Below, piece by piece: positions 8,924 through 17,167 of a DNA stretch of 64,000 nucleotides (its first letter is position 1; each line of letters opens with the position of its first letter). The notes beneath the pieces are model-generated. The model worked only from the letters and a program-made list of their open reading frames with translations. It was not told where the DNA came from and did not search any database. A program made the position numbers and the translations under genes. Origin of the DNA: Malonomonas sp036526255 (GTDB lineage Bacteria; Desulfobacterota; Desulfuromonadia; Desulfuromonadales; Geopsychrobacteraceae); the NCBI GenBank assembly GCA_036526255.1, contig DATCYW010000079.1, positions 1-64,000 of the forward strand, given 5' to 3'.

Positions 8924-10868
8924 ACGATCGCTGAGTCTGATAACGTTGGTTCTGGCGGCGCTGCTGATCGGCTGTCTGCAGTCCTGTACGCCCGGGGCGG
9001 CGCCGACCAAAGGGGGCAAGTCCTGTCTCGACTGTCATGAGGAATATCGCAACCTCTACAACGAAGGGGTGGTGCACAAGCCGGTAAAAAGCGGTGATTG
9101 CGCCGGCTGTCACCGAAAGCACGGTTTGATCGGCGGGGCTTACCTGAAGGTCGAAGGGGCGCAGCTCTGCTTCAGCTGTCACCAGCCGTTTGCCCGCGAA
9201 CTGTCGCTTAAAACCCAGCTGCACAGCCCGGTCCAGCAGGGCGACTGCGCTGCCTGTCACCAGCATCATAACGCCCCAGAAGCCAAGCTGCTGAACAAGC
9301 CGCTGGAACAGCTCTGTTTCGATTGTCATGATCGGGCTGCTTTTCAACGCAAGTTTGTTCATCCGCCGCTGGCGCAGGGGTGCAGCACCTGTCATGAAAC
9401 CCATGGCTCCACGGTTGACCAGTTGCTGATCAAGAATGAAGGGGAGTTGTGCCAGGGGTGCCATAAGCTCAGCAGCAGTTCTTTTACCGCGGCTCACGGT
9501 GGTTACCCGGTGACCGATGGTTGTTCCACCTGTCACAGCGTCCATTCGGCGGATAATGCCAAGCTGCTCAAGGCATTTACTCACCAGCCGATGACGCAGC
9601 GCAACTGTCAAGGCTGTCATGCCAAACCCGATGTGGCGCAGCCCTTTGCCGTCGCCGATAAATCGGCCGCGCTCTGCTATAGTTGTCACACGCAGCAGCA
9701 GCGCGATTTCAAAGGGACAAAGCTGCATGCCCCGGTGGCTGACGGCAACTGCTTCGCCTGTCACGATCCGCACGCCAGCGATTTTGTCGGGATCGCCAAT
9801 CAGAACCCGCAAAACCTCTGCTTCGAGTGCCACAGTTTCAAGTTCTTCGGTCCCAAGCTGGAATTGCAGCAGTCGGGTAGCGTCCATACCCCAGCCGGTA
9901 CAGGAGACTGCCTGGCCTGTCATGCTCCTCACCTGCCGGCTGCCGGAGAGTCAGCATTGTTGCGTAAGCCGGGCAACAAACTGTGCCTTGACTGTCATGC
10001 CGAACAGGCCAAGCGAAACAGTGTCAATCATAATCCGGCCCGCGAGGGGGAGTGTCTGACCTGTCACCTGTCGCACGAGAGTCAGCACGACGGGGTGCTG
10101 GTTATGCCGCAGCGGCGCCTCTGTGCTGAATGCCACACGCAGGTTGGTGAAGACCTGGGGTTGGCGAATCTGCACCGCCCCTTTGTTGTCGGCAACTGCT
10201 CCAGCTGCCACGCTCCGCACGGTGGGCAGAACAAGGCGCTGCTGCTCGGTCAGGGCGCTGAAGCCTGTGGCAAATGCCACGGCACCATCGAAACGGAACG
10301 GGCGCTGCCGAACCGGCATCAGCCGTTTGCCGAAGGACGCTGCGAGCTTTGCCACAATTCACACGGCAGCAGCCTGCCGTTTCTGCTGGCGCAAGACGCG
10401 GGTGAACTCTGTGTGAGCTGTCACCGTGACCGTCAACCGCCGCCGGGGACGCCGGGGGGGCATCAGAACTGTTCTGTCTGCCATCACGCCCATGGCAACA
10501 ATGAAAACAGCTTCCTGATCAAATCGCAGCCGGATCTCTGCCTGGGCTGTCACAATGTCGATCAGTACTGGCAGGCCGGGGTTGGTCATTCCCCGGCCGT
10601 CGCGGGGCAGTGCGACGCCTGCCATAATGTTCACGCGCCACAGCTCAGCACCGCCAAGCAAGCCGATGCTACTGTCTGCAGTGCCTGTCACGCGGTGGAT
10701 GGGGTGACTCTGGCCAAAAGCCATAGCGGGATTGCTCCCGGTACCCAGAGTTGCATGGGGTGTCATGACCCGCATGGTGGTCCGGACGCGTCCTTGACGC
10801 TGCCGATAAAACATGCGCCTTTTGCTGATGGTAAATGCGCCTCCTGCCACAAAGGGGGTATCCAGTGA
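8913..10868 (+). CDS. 26-haem lipoprotein c-type cytochrome (doubled CXXCH)
   Basis: A 651-residue cytochrome with 26 CXXCH motifs. The N-terminus is a lipoprotein signal (LLIGC, with a second candidate LQSC four residues on). The body is a chain of about twelve modules, each pairing an LCFxCH-type motif with a downstream CxxCHxPH-type motif about 25-30 residues later, the pattern called doubled CXXCH. Such proteins are extended multihaem wires, often outer-membrane or surface exposed. It overlaps the PPIase end by 11 bases and the 16-haem gene by one, so one transcript is expected. Very long haem chains of this kind are typical of metal-reducing Desulfuromonadales; the exact orthologue cannot be named from sequence alone. 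Confidence 0.92.
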   Translation: MHPKRSLSLITLVLAALLIGCLQSCTPGAAPTKGGKSCLDCHEEYRNLYNEGVVHKPVKSGDCAGCHRKHGLIGGAYLKVEGAQLCFSCHQPFARELSLKTQLHSPVQQGDCAACHQHHNAPEAKLLNKPLEQLCFDCHDRAAFQRKFVHPPLAQGCSTCHETHGSTVDQLLIKNEGELCQGCHKLSSSSFTAAHGGYPVTDGCSTCHSVHSADNAKLLKAFTHQPMTQRNCQGCHAKPDVAQPFAVADKSAALCYSCHTQQQRDFKGTKLHAPVADGNCFACHDPHASDFVGIANQNPQNLCFECHSFKFFGPKLELQQSGSVHTPAGTGDCLACHAPHLPAAGESALLRKPGNKLCLDCHAEQAKRNSVNHNPAREGECLTCHLSHESQHDGVLVMPQRRLCAECHTQVGEDLGLANLHRPFVVGNCSSCHAPHGGQNKALLLGQGAEACGKCHGTIETERALPNRHQPFAEGRCELCHNSHGSSLPFLLAQDAGELCVSCHRDRQPPPGTPGGHQNCSVCHHAHGNNENSFLIKSQPDLCLGCHNVDQYWQAGVGHSPAVAGQCDACHNVHAPQLSTAKQADATVCSACHAVDGVTLAKSHSGIAPGTQSCMGCHDPHGGPDASLTLPIKHAPFADGKCASCHKGGIQ

Positions 10869-12046
10869 TGAGCAGAATCAAACAGTTACTGAAGATATCA
10901 AGCCTGCTGCTGTGTCTGCTGATTTTGCCGGTGCTCAGTTTTGCGGTTGACTGTTTCGAGTGTCACAATCCCACGGATTTTAAAGGGCGGGTGGTGCACG
11001 CACCGGTTGCCAAAAAGGCCTGCCTGTCCTGTCATGGGCCGCATGTGTCACGACATGAAAAATTGTTACTAGGCAAAGAGACCGAGCTCTGTTTCACTTG
11101 CCACAAAGAGGTCGCCAAGACGGTTGCCGACAGTCCGATGCTGCATGCCCCGGTTCGCGACGGACAGTGCAGTGCTTGTCATGACCCGCACGCCAGCGAG
11201 CAGGGCAACCTGCTGAAAAAAGCTGGCGGCGCACTCTGTTTCGACTGTCATGCCGATGCGCAGAAGAGCTATAAGGTTTCCCATCCACCGTTCAGCAAGG
11301 GGCAGTGCAATGCCTGCCATGCCCCGCATGGCGGTAGCGACCAGCGGTTATTGAAAGAGACCGGCAGCGCGCTCTGTTTCGGTTGCCACAGTTCGACCAA
11401 GGCACTGCAGGGCAAGCATCTTGATATGGACCTGCGGCAGGTCGATTGTCTCTCCTGCCACCATCCGCACGGTGGTGACAGTCGTATCCTCTTGCGCAGC
11501 ATCAGCCATAAGCCGTTTGCCGAGGGTAAATGCAAGACCTGCCATAGCAGTACGATGGGGGTTGAAGTCTGCCTGAATTGTCACAAGCAGGTCCTTGACA
11601 GCTTCAACAAGGTGCATAACCACCTAGGGATCGCCGGCAATGGCAATCCCTGTGTCGCTTGTCACGATCCGCATGTTGGCGATCTGCCGGGACTGCTGCC
11701 GGCAAATGTCGGCACCCTGTGCCGCGACTGTCACGCCGATACTTTCGAACGACGTGAAAAAAATCTGCACGGTCATGGCGGTTGGAATCAGTGTTCCGAC
11801 TGCCACCAGCTGCACGGCAGCGATGGCGTGGCGATGCTGATCAATGGCAACAATGTCTGCGCCGAGTGCCACGAACAGCACAAGGGGTTCACTCATCCGA
11901 TCGGGGATGATGCCCTTGACCCGCGCAACGGACAGCCGATGGACTGTCTGACTTGCCACAACGCCAACGATGGCAGCATGTACCGCTACTACCTGCGCGG
12001 CAGCGGCGAGCGTGGTCTCTGCGTCCAGTGTCACCAGAGCTATTGA
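10868..12046 (+). CDS. 16-haem c-type cytochrome (doubled CXXCH)
   Basis: The chosen ATG overlaps the preceding TGA by one base; the longer frame from 10835 would bury the signal peptide. The product (392 residues) has a type I signal ending near LSFA and sixteen CXXCH motifs, arranged in the same doubled modules as its larger neighbour (LCFTCH / CSACHDPH, LCFDCH / CNACHAPH and so on). No lipobox is seen, so it is probably periplasmic or secreted. Similarity of modules to the 26-haem protein suggests internal duplication or shared ancestry. The end overlaps a possible start of the next NHL gene. Confidence 0.9.
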   Translation: MSRIKQLLKISSLLLCLLILPVLSFAVDCFECHNPTDFKGRVVHAPVAKKACLSCHGPHVSRHEKLLLGKETELCFTCHKEVAKTVADSPMLHAPVRDGQCSACHDPHASEQGNLLKKAGGALCFDCHADAQKSYKVSHPPFSKGQCNACHAPHGGSDQRLLKETGSALCFGCHSSTKALQGKHLDMDLRQVDCLSCHHPHGGDSRILLRSISHKPFAEGKCKTCHSSTMGVEVCLNCHKQVLDSFNKVHNHLGIAGNGNPCVACHDPHVGDLPGLLPANVGTLCRDCHADTFERREKNLHGHGGWNQCSDCHQLHGSDGVAMLINGNNVCAECHEQHKGFTHPIGDDALDPRNGQPMDCLTCHNANDGSMYRYYLRGSGERGLCVQCHQSY

Positions 12047-12060
12047 TGGGAGAACGACTG

Positions 12061-12945
12061 ATGTTATATGCACGCTTGAGAGTTGTTGCTGTTGTGCTGC
12101 TGCTTGGTCTTGGCAGCGTTCAGACGGTGGGTGCGGCAGGCCCCTGGAGCTATCTGCGGCAACTGCCCGCCGCTGATTCTGGGGTCAAGATCAAACTGCC
12201 GAGTGCCTTGTCGATCGATAGCAGCAGCAATCGTTATTATGTGGTTGATGCAGAGCAGGGACAGCTGGTTTCGTTTGATGCTGAAGGTAAGTTTCTCGCG
12301 GCATTCAATGCTGGCGGCGAACTCAAGGCGCCGGTGTCATTAGCGCGTACCTCCACGGGTATTCTCTGGGTGGTGAATCGCGGCAGCAACGAACTGCTTT
12401 ATATTAACCCACGCCAGCAGCAGGTGCAGCGTTATCAACCGACCTATCCGGATGGCAAGGGGATGACGCCGGCCAAGGTTGCGGTTGACGCTGAGGACCG
12501 CTTGTTTGTCCTTGATCAGCGGCGTGGCGCGATATTACAGCTTGATGATCGTCTGCAGGTGGTTCAGACTTACGCTGGCGATAAAGACTTCCGTGGTTTT
12601 GTCGATTTTAAACTCAAAGGGCGTGAGCTGTTCGCCCTTGATGGCCTGTCACGCAAAATTTACCGTTTTTCAGGAAGTGGCGCGCTTGCGCAGGTTGTTG
12701 CCTTCGAAGGGCTGCAGTTCCCGGTCGCATTGGAAGTTGACAGTGCCGGGCAGTTCTATCTGCTGGATCGCCATGCCGGGACGGTCGAGGTTTTTGGACC
12801 ACAGGGGGATAAGCGCTTTAACTTTCTTGGTAAAGGCAAGCGCCACGGGCAGCTCTGGTACGCCAAGGACCTGCTGTTCGACTGGGAGCAGCGGCTGTGC
12901 ATTGTTGACGAGGGGAATTCGCGGGTCGATATTCTGACGCGATAG
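12061..12945 (+). CDS. Exported NHL-repeat beta-propeller protein
   Basis: A 294-residue protein with a signal peptide ending about QTVGA. The body consists of repeated propeller blades (KLPSALSIDSSSNRYYVVD, TPAKVAVDAEDRLFVLDQ, FPVALEVDSAGQFYLLDR, WYAKDLLFDWEQRLCIVDE). I chose ATG 12061 because GGGAGA lies 7 bases upstream; ATG 12046 overlaps the previous stop and adds five residues. No catalytic motif or haem site. NHL proteins repeatedly accompany OmcS-type cytochrome genes in Geobacter, where a role in cytochrome folding, export or filament assembly has been suggested but not shown, to my knowledge. Confidence 0.82.
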   Translation: MLYARLRVVAVVLLLGLGSVQTVGAAGPWSYLRQLPAADSGVKIKLPSALSIDSSSNRYYVVDAEQGQLVSFDAEGKFLAAFNAGGELKAPVSLARTSTGILWVVNRGSNELLYINPRQQQVQRYQPTYPDGKGMTPAKVAVDAEDRLFVLDQRRGAILQLDDRLQVVQTYAGDKDFRGFVDFKLKGRELFALDGLSRKIYRFSGSGALAQVVAFEGLQFPVALEVDSAGQFYLLDRHAGTVEVFGPQGDKRFNFLGKGKRHGQLWYAKDLLFDWEQRLCIVDEGNSRVDILTR

Positions 12946-12965
12946 GAGCGCTGAAGCGGAGCAGT

Positions 12966-14075
12966 ATGAAGAATTTACAGCAGACAGGCAGGGCGGTAAC
13001 GGGCAATCGGGACGTATCATTTCGTGGATACTTTCAATTGTTGGCACTGTTGTTTTGTTTGCTGCTGTGGGCGACTCCAGTTTTTGCGCTCAAGGCCGGA
13101 ATCCGCTGCTCCGACTGTCATACCATGCACCACAGTCAAGGAGGTCAGGCGCTCAGCAGTTGGGGAGATGCCGGCCCCTACAGTGCGCTGCTTGTCACGG
13201 ACTGTGTTGGCTGCCATTCTGGTAGCAATGCCCCCGGCAGCATGCCTTATGTGATGTCATCGGCTGCACCGGTCTATGGTGCGACCGGCACCGAGGCGAA
13301 TACTAACACTCTGGCCGGTGGGAGTTTTTACTGGGTTGCTCAGGCGCTGGGTGATTCGAGGGGGCACAATGTCGTCGGTCTGACAGCTCCAGACGCGAGC
13401 CTGTCGAGCCCGCCCGGGTTTGATGGACTTAACGCGGCCGCTGATGGCAGCGTACCGGCTGGTGGCAACTGGCCGGCCGGGCAGCAGGTCACCTGCGCCG
13501 GAGTCTATGGCTGTCATGGCAGTCACAGCGAGTCTGCTGCTGAAACCGCAATCCGTGGTGGGCATCACGCCGACCTCAAGGGAGCTATCACTGCTCCGGG
13601 AACCGCGGCCGCGGACAGTTATCGGATGCTGGTCGGAGTTGCCGGCTTCGAAGATCCGGAATGGGAGCTTACGCCAACGGCTACGGCACACAATCAGTAC
13701 AAGGCGCTTGATCAGGTAGACGACAATTCAACGATCAGTTCACTCTGTATCCGCTGTCACGGAACCTTCCACCAGCAGGCCGGGCTTAATATCTGGACCA
13801 AACACCCGGTCAACTATGACTTGTCCAATACTGCGATGGGATCTGAATATCGTGCTTACGGTGGTCTCACACGCACCTATCAAACAGCGGTGCCGCTCGG
13901 TAGTACCTCGGTAAATGCCCCGCTAGGTAATATTGCGCTGCAGGGCAGTGATGCTGTTATTACCTGTGTCTCCTGCCACCGTGCCCACGGTTCGCCATAT
14001 ATTAAGCTGCTGCGCTGGGATTATGCCGGCAGCCGCGGCGATGGCTGCGTCCTCTGTCACACCGCGAAAAACTGA
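12966..14075 (+). CDS. OmcS/OmcE-like multihaem cytochrome, paralogue 1 (five CXXCH plus one CX5CH)
   Basis: A 369-residue exported protein; the signal is unusually long (about 41 residues, hydrophobic core 24-40, ending PVFA). Canonical motifs are CSDCH (followed by TMHHSQ), CVGCH, CIRCH, CVSCH and CVLCH; a sixth site reads CAGVYGCH, a CX5CH spacing. The family frame is shared with the products at 15906 and 17168: GGSFYWV...GHNV, SYRMLVGVAGFEDPEWE, WTKHPVNY, and LLRWDY before the last haem. The CxxCHTMHxS start recalls OmcS and OmcE, whose subunits polymerise into extracellular haem filaments in Geobacter. Whether this protein polymerises is unknown. CGGAG lies 4 bases before the ATG. Confidence 0.83.
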   Translation: MKNLQQTGRAVTGNRDVSFRGYFQLLALLFCLLLWATPVFALKAGIRCSDCHTMHHSQGGQALSSWGDAGPYSALLVTDCVGCHSGSNAPGSMPYVMSSAAPVYGATGTEANTNTLAGGSFYWVAQALGDSRGHNVVGLTAPDASLSSPPGFDGLNAAADGSVPAGGNWPAGQQVTCAGVYGCHGSHSESAAETAIRGGHHADLKGAITAPGTAAADSYRMLVGVAGFEDPEWELTPTATAHNQYKALDQVDDNSTISSLCIRCHGTFHQQAGLNIWTKHPVNYDLSNTAMGSEYRAYGGLTRTYQTAVPLGSTSVNAPLGNIALQGSDAVITCVSCHRAHGSPYIKLLRWDYAGSRGDGCVLCHTAKN

Positions 14076-14112
14076 TCAGACATCACCGTCAGATATCTAT
14101 GCATTGGGGAAA

Positions 14113-15489
14113 ATGATGTTCTTAAAAAGACTCCTTCTCTTGTTCGTGCTTTTGCTGGCCGCCTGTGGTGCAGCCCCAAAAACAACGCCGCTGCGCACTG
14201 TTAAAGCGCAGGCCGGACAGGCATTGTTGACGGTTTACCTGAGTAGTTCAGGGACCGCTGAGGTGGCTGGGCAGATCAAAATTGATGAGCTGGCGATTGA
14301 AGCTGATGGTGCCTGGCTTGGGCTCGGCCTGCAGGCAGAGGGGATCGATTACCGGCAGTTGAAAGGACAGCAGCAGTTGCTCGGGGCCGCGCTTGCACCG
14401 CTTGGCGAACACCGGCGCTTGCGCCTGAAGGTCAGCGGGTTGCCAGGGAGCGATGAGTCGCAGCAGTTCATTCTGACGTTACCGGAGCCGCTGGAGTTGC
14501 GTGCCGGTGACAGTAAGTGCCTGTTTGTCGACTGGCAACTGGTCGATGAAAATCCCGGCAGTAAAATATTGGTGAGCCGGTTCGTGGCCTGGGGGCAGGG
14601 GCAACCTCTCGGTGGAGAGTTGCTTTATGTCGCCTGTAAGGAGCTGGAGACTCTTTATATTGTACGGATGGATATCAATGAGGTGGTGGCCTCTTTCGGG
14701 GTTCCTGGGCCGCTCGCCGAGATTCGTTTACACCAGCGTCGGCTGTATATCCTCAGTAGCGGCAAGCGGGCTATTTTTGTTTATGATTGCCTGAACGGAC
14801 GGCTCGTTGATCAGATCTCCTTGCCTGGAGCCGTTGCGCCGCAGCATATGGCGCTCTCCACAGATGGGGTTTTTGCCTTTGTCTCTGATGCTGCTTCCGG
14901 TGAGGTGTTAAAGGTTGATCTTGTTGGCGGTGCGCTCGTTTCTCGGGTGCTTGTCGGGCACAAGCCTCAGCGTCTGATTTATTACGTCGATGGCTTGCAG
15001 GCTCTGGCAGTGGTCTCGCCGAATACGCAGCAGGTCTTCGTGCTGGATGCCAGCAGCCTGCAGATACAGCGCAGAATACCGGTCGGAATGCGGCCTGTCA
15101 GTCTGATGTTTTTCAATCGGTCACTTTACGTGGCTGAGCAGGGGACACAGTCGGTTGCTGTGTTCGACCCGCGGTCCGGAAAACAACAGTTAAGGTTCAC
15201 GGTCGGTTTTCAGCCTGAGTACCTGCAGGCAATCGATCAACATAATGCCTATGTCAGTAACTCTGGAGAGGCAAGCCTGAGTGCTCTTCATGCTGGTCAG
15301 AATGTTGCTATCCGCAGAATACCCGCCGGGCCGGAACCGATGGAGTGGGTTCATTCACAACGCAAGCACCTGTTGTATGTCGCTAATAGCAGCAGTCATC
15401 AGTTAACCGTCGTTGACCGGATCTCTGAAAAAAATATCAAGTCGATTCCTCTTGGTGGCGCACCCACTTCATTGGCTGTTCTCGAATAG
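14113..15489 (+). CDS. YVTN-type beta-propeller lipoprotein
   Basis: A 458-residue lipoprotein (LLLAAC; Cys about residue 17). Residues about 200-458 form YVTN/Lvb propeller blades: repeating phrases such as RRLYILSSGKRAIFVYDCLNGRLV, HMALSTDGVFAFVSDAASG, LFVLDASSLQIQRRIPVG and KHLLYVANSSSHQLTVVDR. The N-terminal 180 residues are a separate beta-rich domain that I do not recognise. The frame is open back to 13933, but those codons lie inside the upstream gene and lack a signal; ATG 14113 (or 14116) gives a clean lipoprotein signal. It sits between two OmcS-like genes, so a surface or periplasmic scaffold for cytochrome handling is plausible. Confidence 0.78.
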   Translation: MMFLKRLLLLFVLLLAACGAAPKTTPLRTVKAQAGQALLTVYLSSSGTAEVAGQIKIDELAIEADGAWLGLGLQAEGIDYRQLKGQQQLLGAALAPLGEHRRLRLKVSGLPGSDESQQFILTLPEPLELRAGDSKCLFVDWQLVDENPGSKILVSRFVAWGQGQPLGGELLYVACKELETLYIVRMDINEVVASFGVPGPLAEIRLHQRRLYILSSGKRAIFVYDCLNGRLVDQISLPGAVAPQHMALSTDGVFAFVSDAASGEVLKVDLVGGALVSRVLVGHKPQRLIYYVDGLQALAVVSPNTQQVFVLDASSLQIQRRIPVGMRPVSLMFFNRSLYVAEQGTQSVAVFDPRSGKQQLRFTVGFQPEYLQAIDQHNAYVSNSGEASLSALHAGQNVAIRRIPAGPEPMEWVHSQRKHLLYVANSSSHQLTVVDRISEKNIKSIPLGGAPTSLAVLE

Positions 15490-15905
15490 GCTGGTGCTGA
15501 TTGCCATTCTCATCTGTATGAATAAGTATTTTTCGTAGGGTTGTTGACTTTGTGCTCGTGGTCCATGCACGTTATTTCGCTTGAGATGTCGGCAAATGGC
15601 GGAGCCTGCGATGTGTGTTGTCTGTAATTAGTTATGGCTAACGTCTGTAAATTACTGAAAGAATTATTTTCTTGAGTCTTCATTGGTTGTTACATATCTG
15701 GGAATTTTATTTTAGACATGGTATGGAAGCTGCTATCTCTTGGGTGTCTGTTTGGTCTGTTGCGACAGTCGAGTTATTGGATATCATTATGTTAATTTAA
15801 TTGGCATTGAGGGCTTGATTTAATTATAATATCGCCGACCATTATAGATGGTAGTGCTCAATGCTCTCGACTCGCGATGCGAGGCAGGCAAACAAAGGAG
15901 GCGTA
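15490..15905. other. AT-rich intergenic region with promoter and leader
   Basis: A 416-base gap, more AT-rich than its surroundings. It holds the promoter given separately at 15801-15830 and a short leader of about 70 bases with a small hairpin (CTCGC-GAT-GCGAG at 15871-15883) just before the strong AAAGGAGG site of the next gene. I looked for the conserved core of the GEMM/c-di-GMP-I riboswitch, which sits before some cytochrome genes in Geobacter, and did not find it. No convincing ORF; a 25-codon frame at 15718 has no ribosome binding site. The remaining upstream part could hold regulator sites that I cannot identify. Confidence 0.6.
15801..15830 (+). promoter_or_regulatory. Sigma-70-type promoter for the OmcS-like gene pair
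   Basis: TTGGCA (15801-15806; 5 of 6 to consensus), an 18-base spacer, then TATAAT (15825-15830; 6 of 6). Transcription would start near 15837, giving a leader of about 70 bases before ATG 15906. With the terminator at 18264 it delimits a probable two-gene unit encoding paralogues 2 and 3. Confidence 0.6.
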
Positions 15906-17075
15906 ATGAAATTGCTGAAAAGGGTTGTACTGGTTCCATTGGCAGTTCTGGCGGTGTTCGGGCTAACGGCAGGCGTGTCCCTGGCGGCCGTTACTGGCGA
16001 TTGTGTGAACTGCCACACGATGCACAACAGCCAGAATGGTACTTCGGTTGCCGTTGCTGCTGGTGGGGTAACAACTGCTCAGGTCAATTTGCTGAACGCC
16101 GATTGCCTTGGCTGTCACACCAATGCCAATGGCAATGAAACCATTATCATGCTCGGTAATGGCAATAAGTCGAAGGTACCGATTGTATTGACTGCTGCTG
16201 CGCCGACTTATCCGCCGAATGGGTCGACAAGTTCAGTTCTCGCCGGAGGTAACTTTTACTGGGTTGCCGCCGGAGATGACACTAAGGGGCACAATGTCTA
16301 CGGGTTGCGCGGAAATACTGAAGCGGCAAATAGGGACAGTTTTCTGAGTGCCGCACCCGGCTCTCAGTTTGTTCCTACCGGTCTTTGTCGTGATTGCCAC
16401 GGAACCCTCGCGAGCGAAAGTTCCGGTTGTAAGGCATGTCACTTTGCGGCTCACCATGTTGAAAACGGCAATAACGCCGCTGATGGTGCTGTAACCAGGG
16501 GGGGGGATGGTTGGTATCGCTTTCTTTCTGGTGCACAGATGGTAGTTGCTCGTGACCCAGGGACTGCTCAGCGTAACGCTCTTCTGCTTCTTCTTGATGG
16601 AGTGGTGGGCGTTGAGGATTCAAACTGGGAACAGAATCCCGCCAGTCACAATGTTTACAAAGGTGCACAGGGGCAGACCTCTGCCGGGCTTGGAAGTATT
16701 TCCGGGAACAGCATAGGTATGTACTGTACTGGTTGTCATAGCAATTTTCATCATCCTGCTGCTGACACTGGTTTGACTGGTCTGACTAATGCATCGGGTG
16801 CTTGGGTCCGTCATCCGTCTGACGTTGTTCTGCCTGGGGCTGGTACTGAGTATGGAAAATATTCGTATACGGCTCTGGCTCCAGTTGCTTATGAAACAAT
16901 CAGCGCCGCTGGTGTGGGGTCTACGCAGTTGGTCACCTGTATTTCCTGTCACCGTCCGCATGGTTCGCCGTATCCGGATATGCTGCGCTGGGACTACGAT
17001 ACCTGTCAGACCAATATAGAAAATACTGATTGCGGTTGTTTTGCCTGCCACACAGCAAAAGACGGTGTTGAGTAA
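15906..17075 (+). CDS. OmcS/OmcE-like multihaem cytochrome, paralogue 2 (seven CXXCH)
   Basis: A 389-residue secreted cytochrome. ATG 15906 follows AAAGGAGGCGTA, and the signal peptide ends about VSLAA; the longer frame from 15861 is untranslated leader. Seven CXXCH motifs: CVNCH (followed by TMHNSQ), CLGCH, CRDCH, CKACH, CTGCH, CISCH, CFACH. At the position where paralogues 1 and 3 carry a CX5CH site, this protein has two normal motifs, so it may bind one more haem. Shared frame: GGNFYWV...GHNVYGL, GVEDSNWEQ...HNVYKG, WVRHPSD, MLRWDY, HTAKDG at the end. Its own strong promoter and ribosome site suggest high expression, as for filament-forming OmcS/OmcE. Filament formation is not shown. Confidence 0.86.
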   Translation: MKLLKRVVLVPLAVLAVFGLTAGVSLAAVTGDCVNCHTMHNSQNGTSVAVAAGGVTTAQVNLLNADCLGCHTNANGNETIIMLGNGNKSKVPIVLTAAAPTYPPNGSTSSVLAGGNFYWVAAGDDTKGHNVYGLRGNTEAANRDSFLSAAPGSQFVPTGLCRDCHGTLASESSGCKACHFAAHHVENGNNAADGAVTRGGDGWYRFLSGAQMVVARDPGTAQRNALLLLLDGVVGVEDSNWEQNPASHNVYKGAQGQTSAGLGSISGNSIGMYCTGCHSNFHHPAADTGLTGLTNASGAWVRHPSDVVLPGAGTEYGKYSYTALAPVAYETISAAGVGSTQLVTCISCHRPHGSPYPDMLRWDYDTCQTNIENTDCGCFACHTAKDGVE

Positions 17076-17167
17076 TTTATCGGAGCTTTAAGGTCGACCG
17101 AAGTGCCAAGCTAAAACGCACAAGGTCAAGAAGTATTAATCCATTCCATTTTAGAGGAGGCGTAAAA

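Noticed and set aside
8850..9932. 360-codon minus-strand frame
   Set aside because: Antisense to a 26-haem gene; arises from repetitive CXXCH codons, no domain features.
15801..15818. Sigma-54 promoter TTGGCA...GGGCTTGA
   Set aside because: GG and GC dinucleotides are eight bases apart, not ten; a better sigma-70 reading exists at the same place.
15490..15905. GEMM (c-di-GMP/cAMP-GMP) riboswitch before the OmcS-like gene
   Set aside because: Such riboswitches precede some Geobacter cytochrome genes, but I found neither the conserved CACAGGGCAAACC-type core nor the GGGACGCAAAGCC segment here or at 17076-17167.
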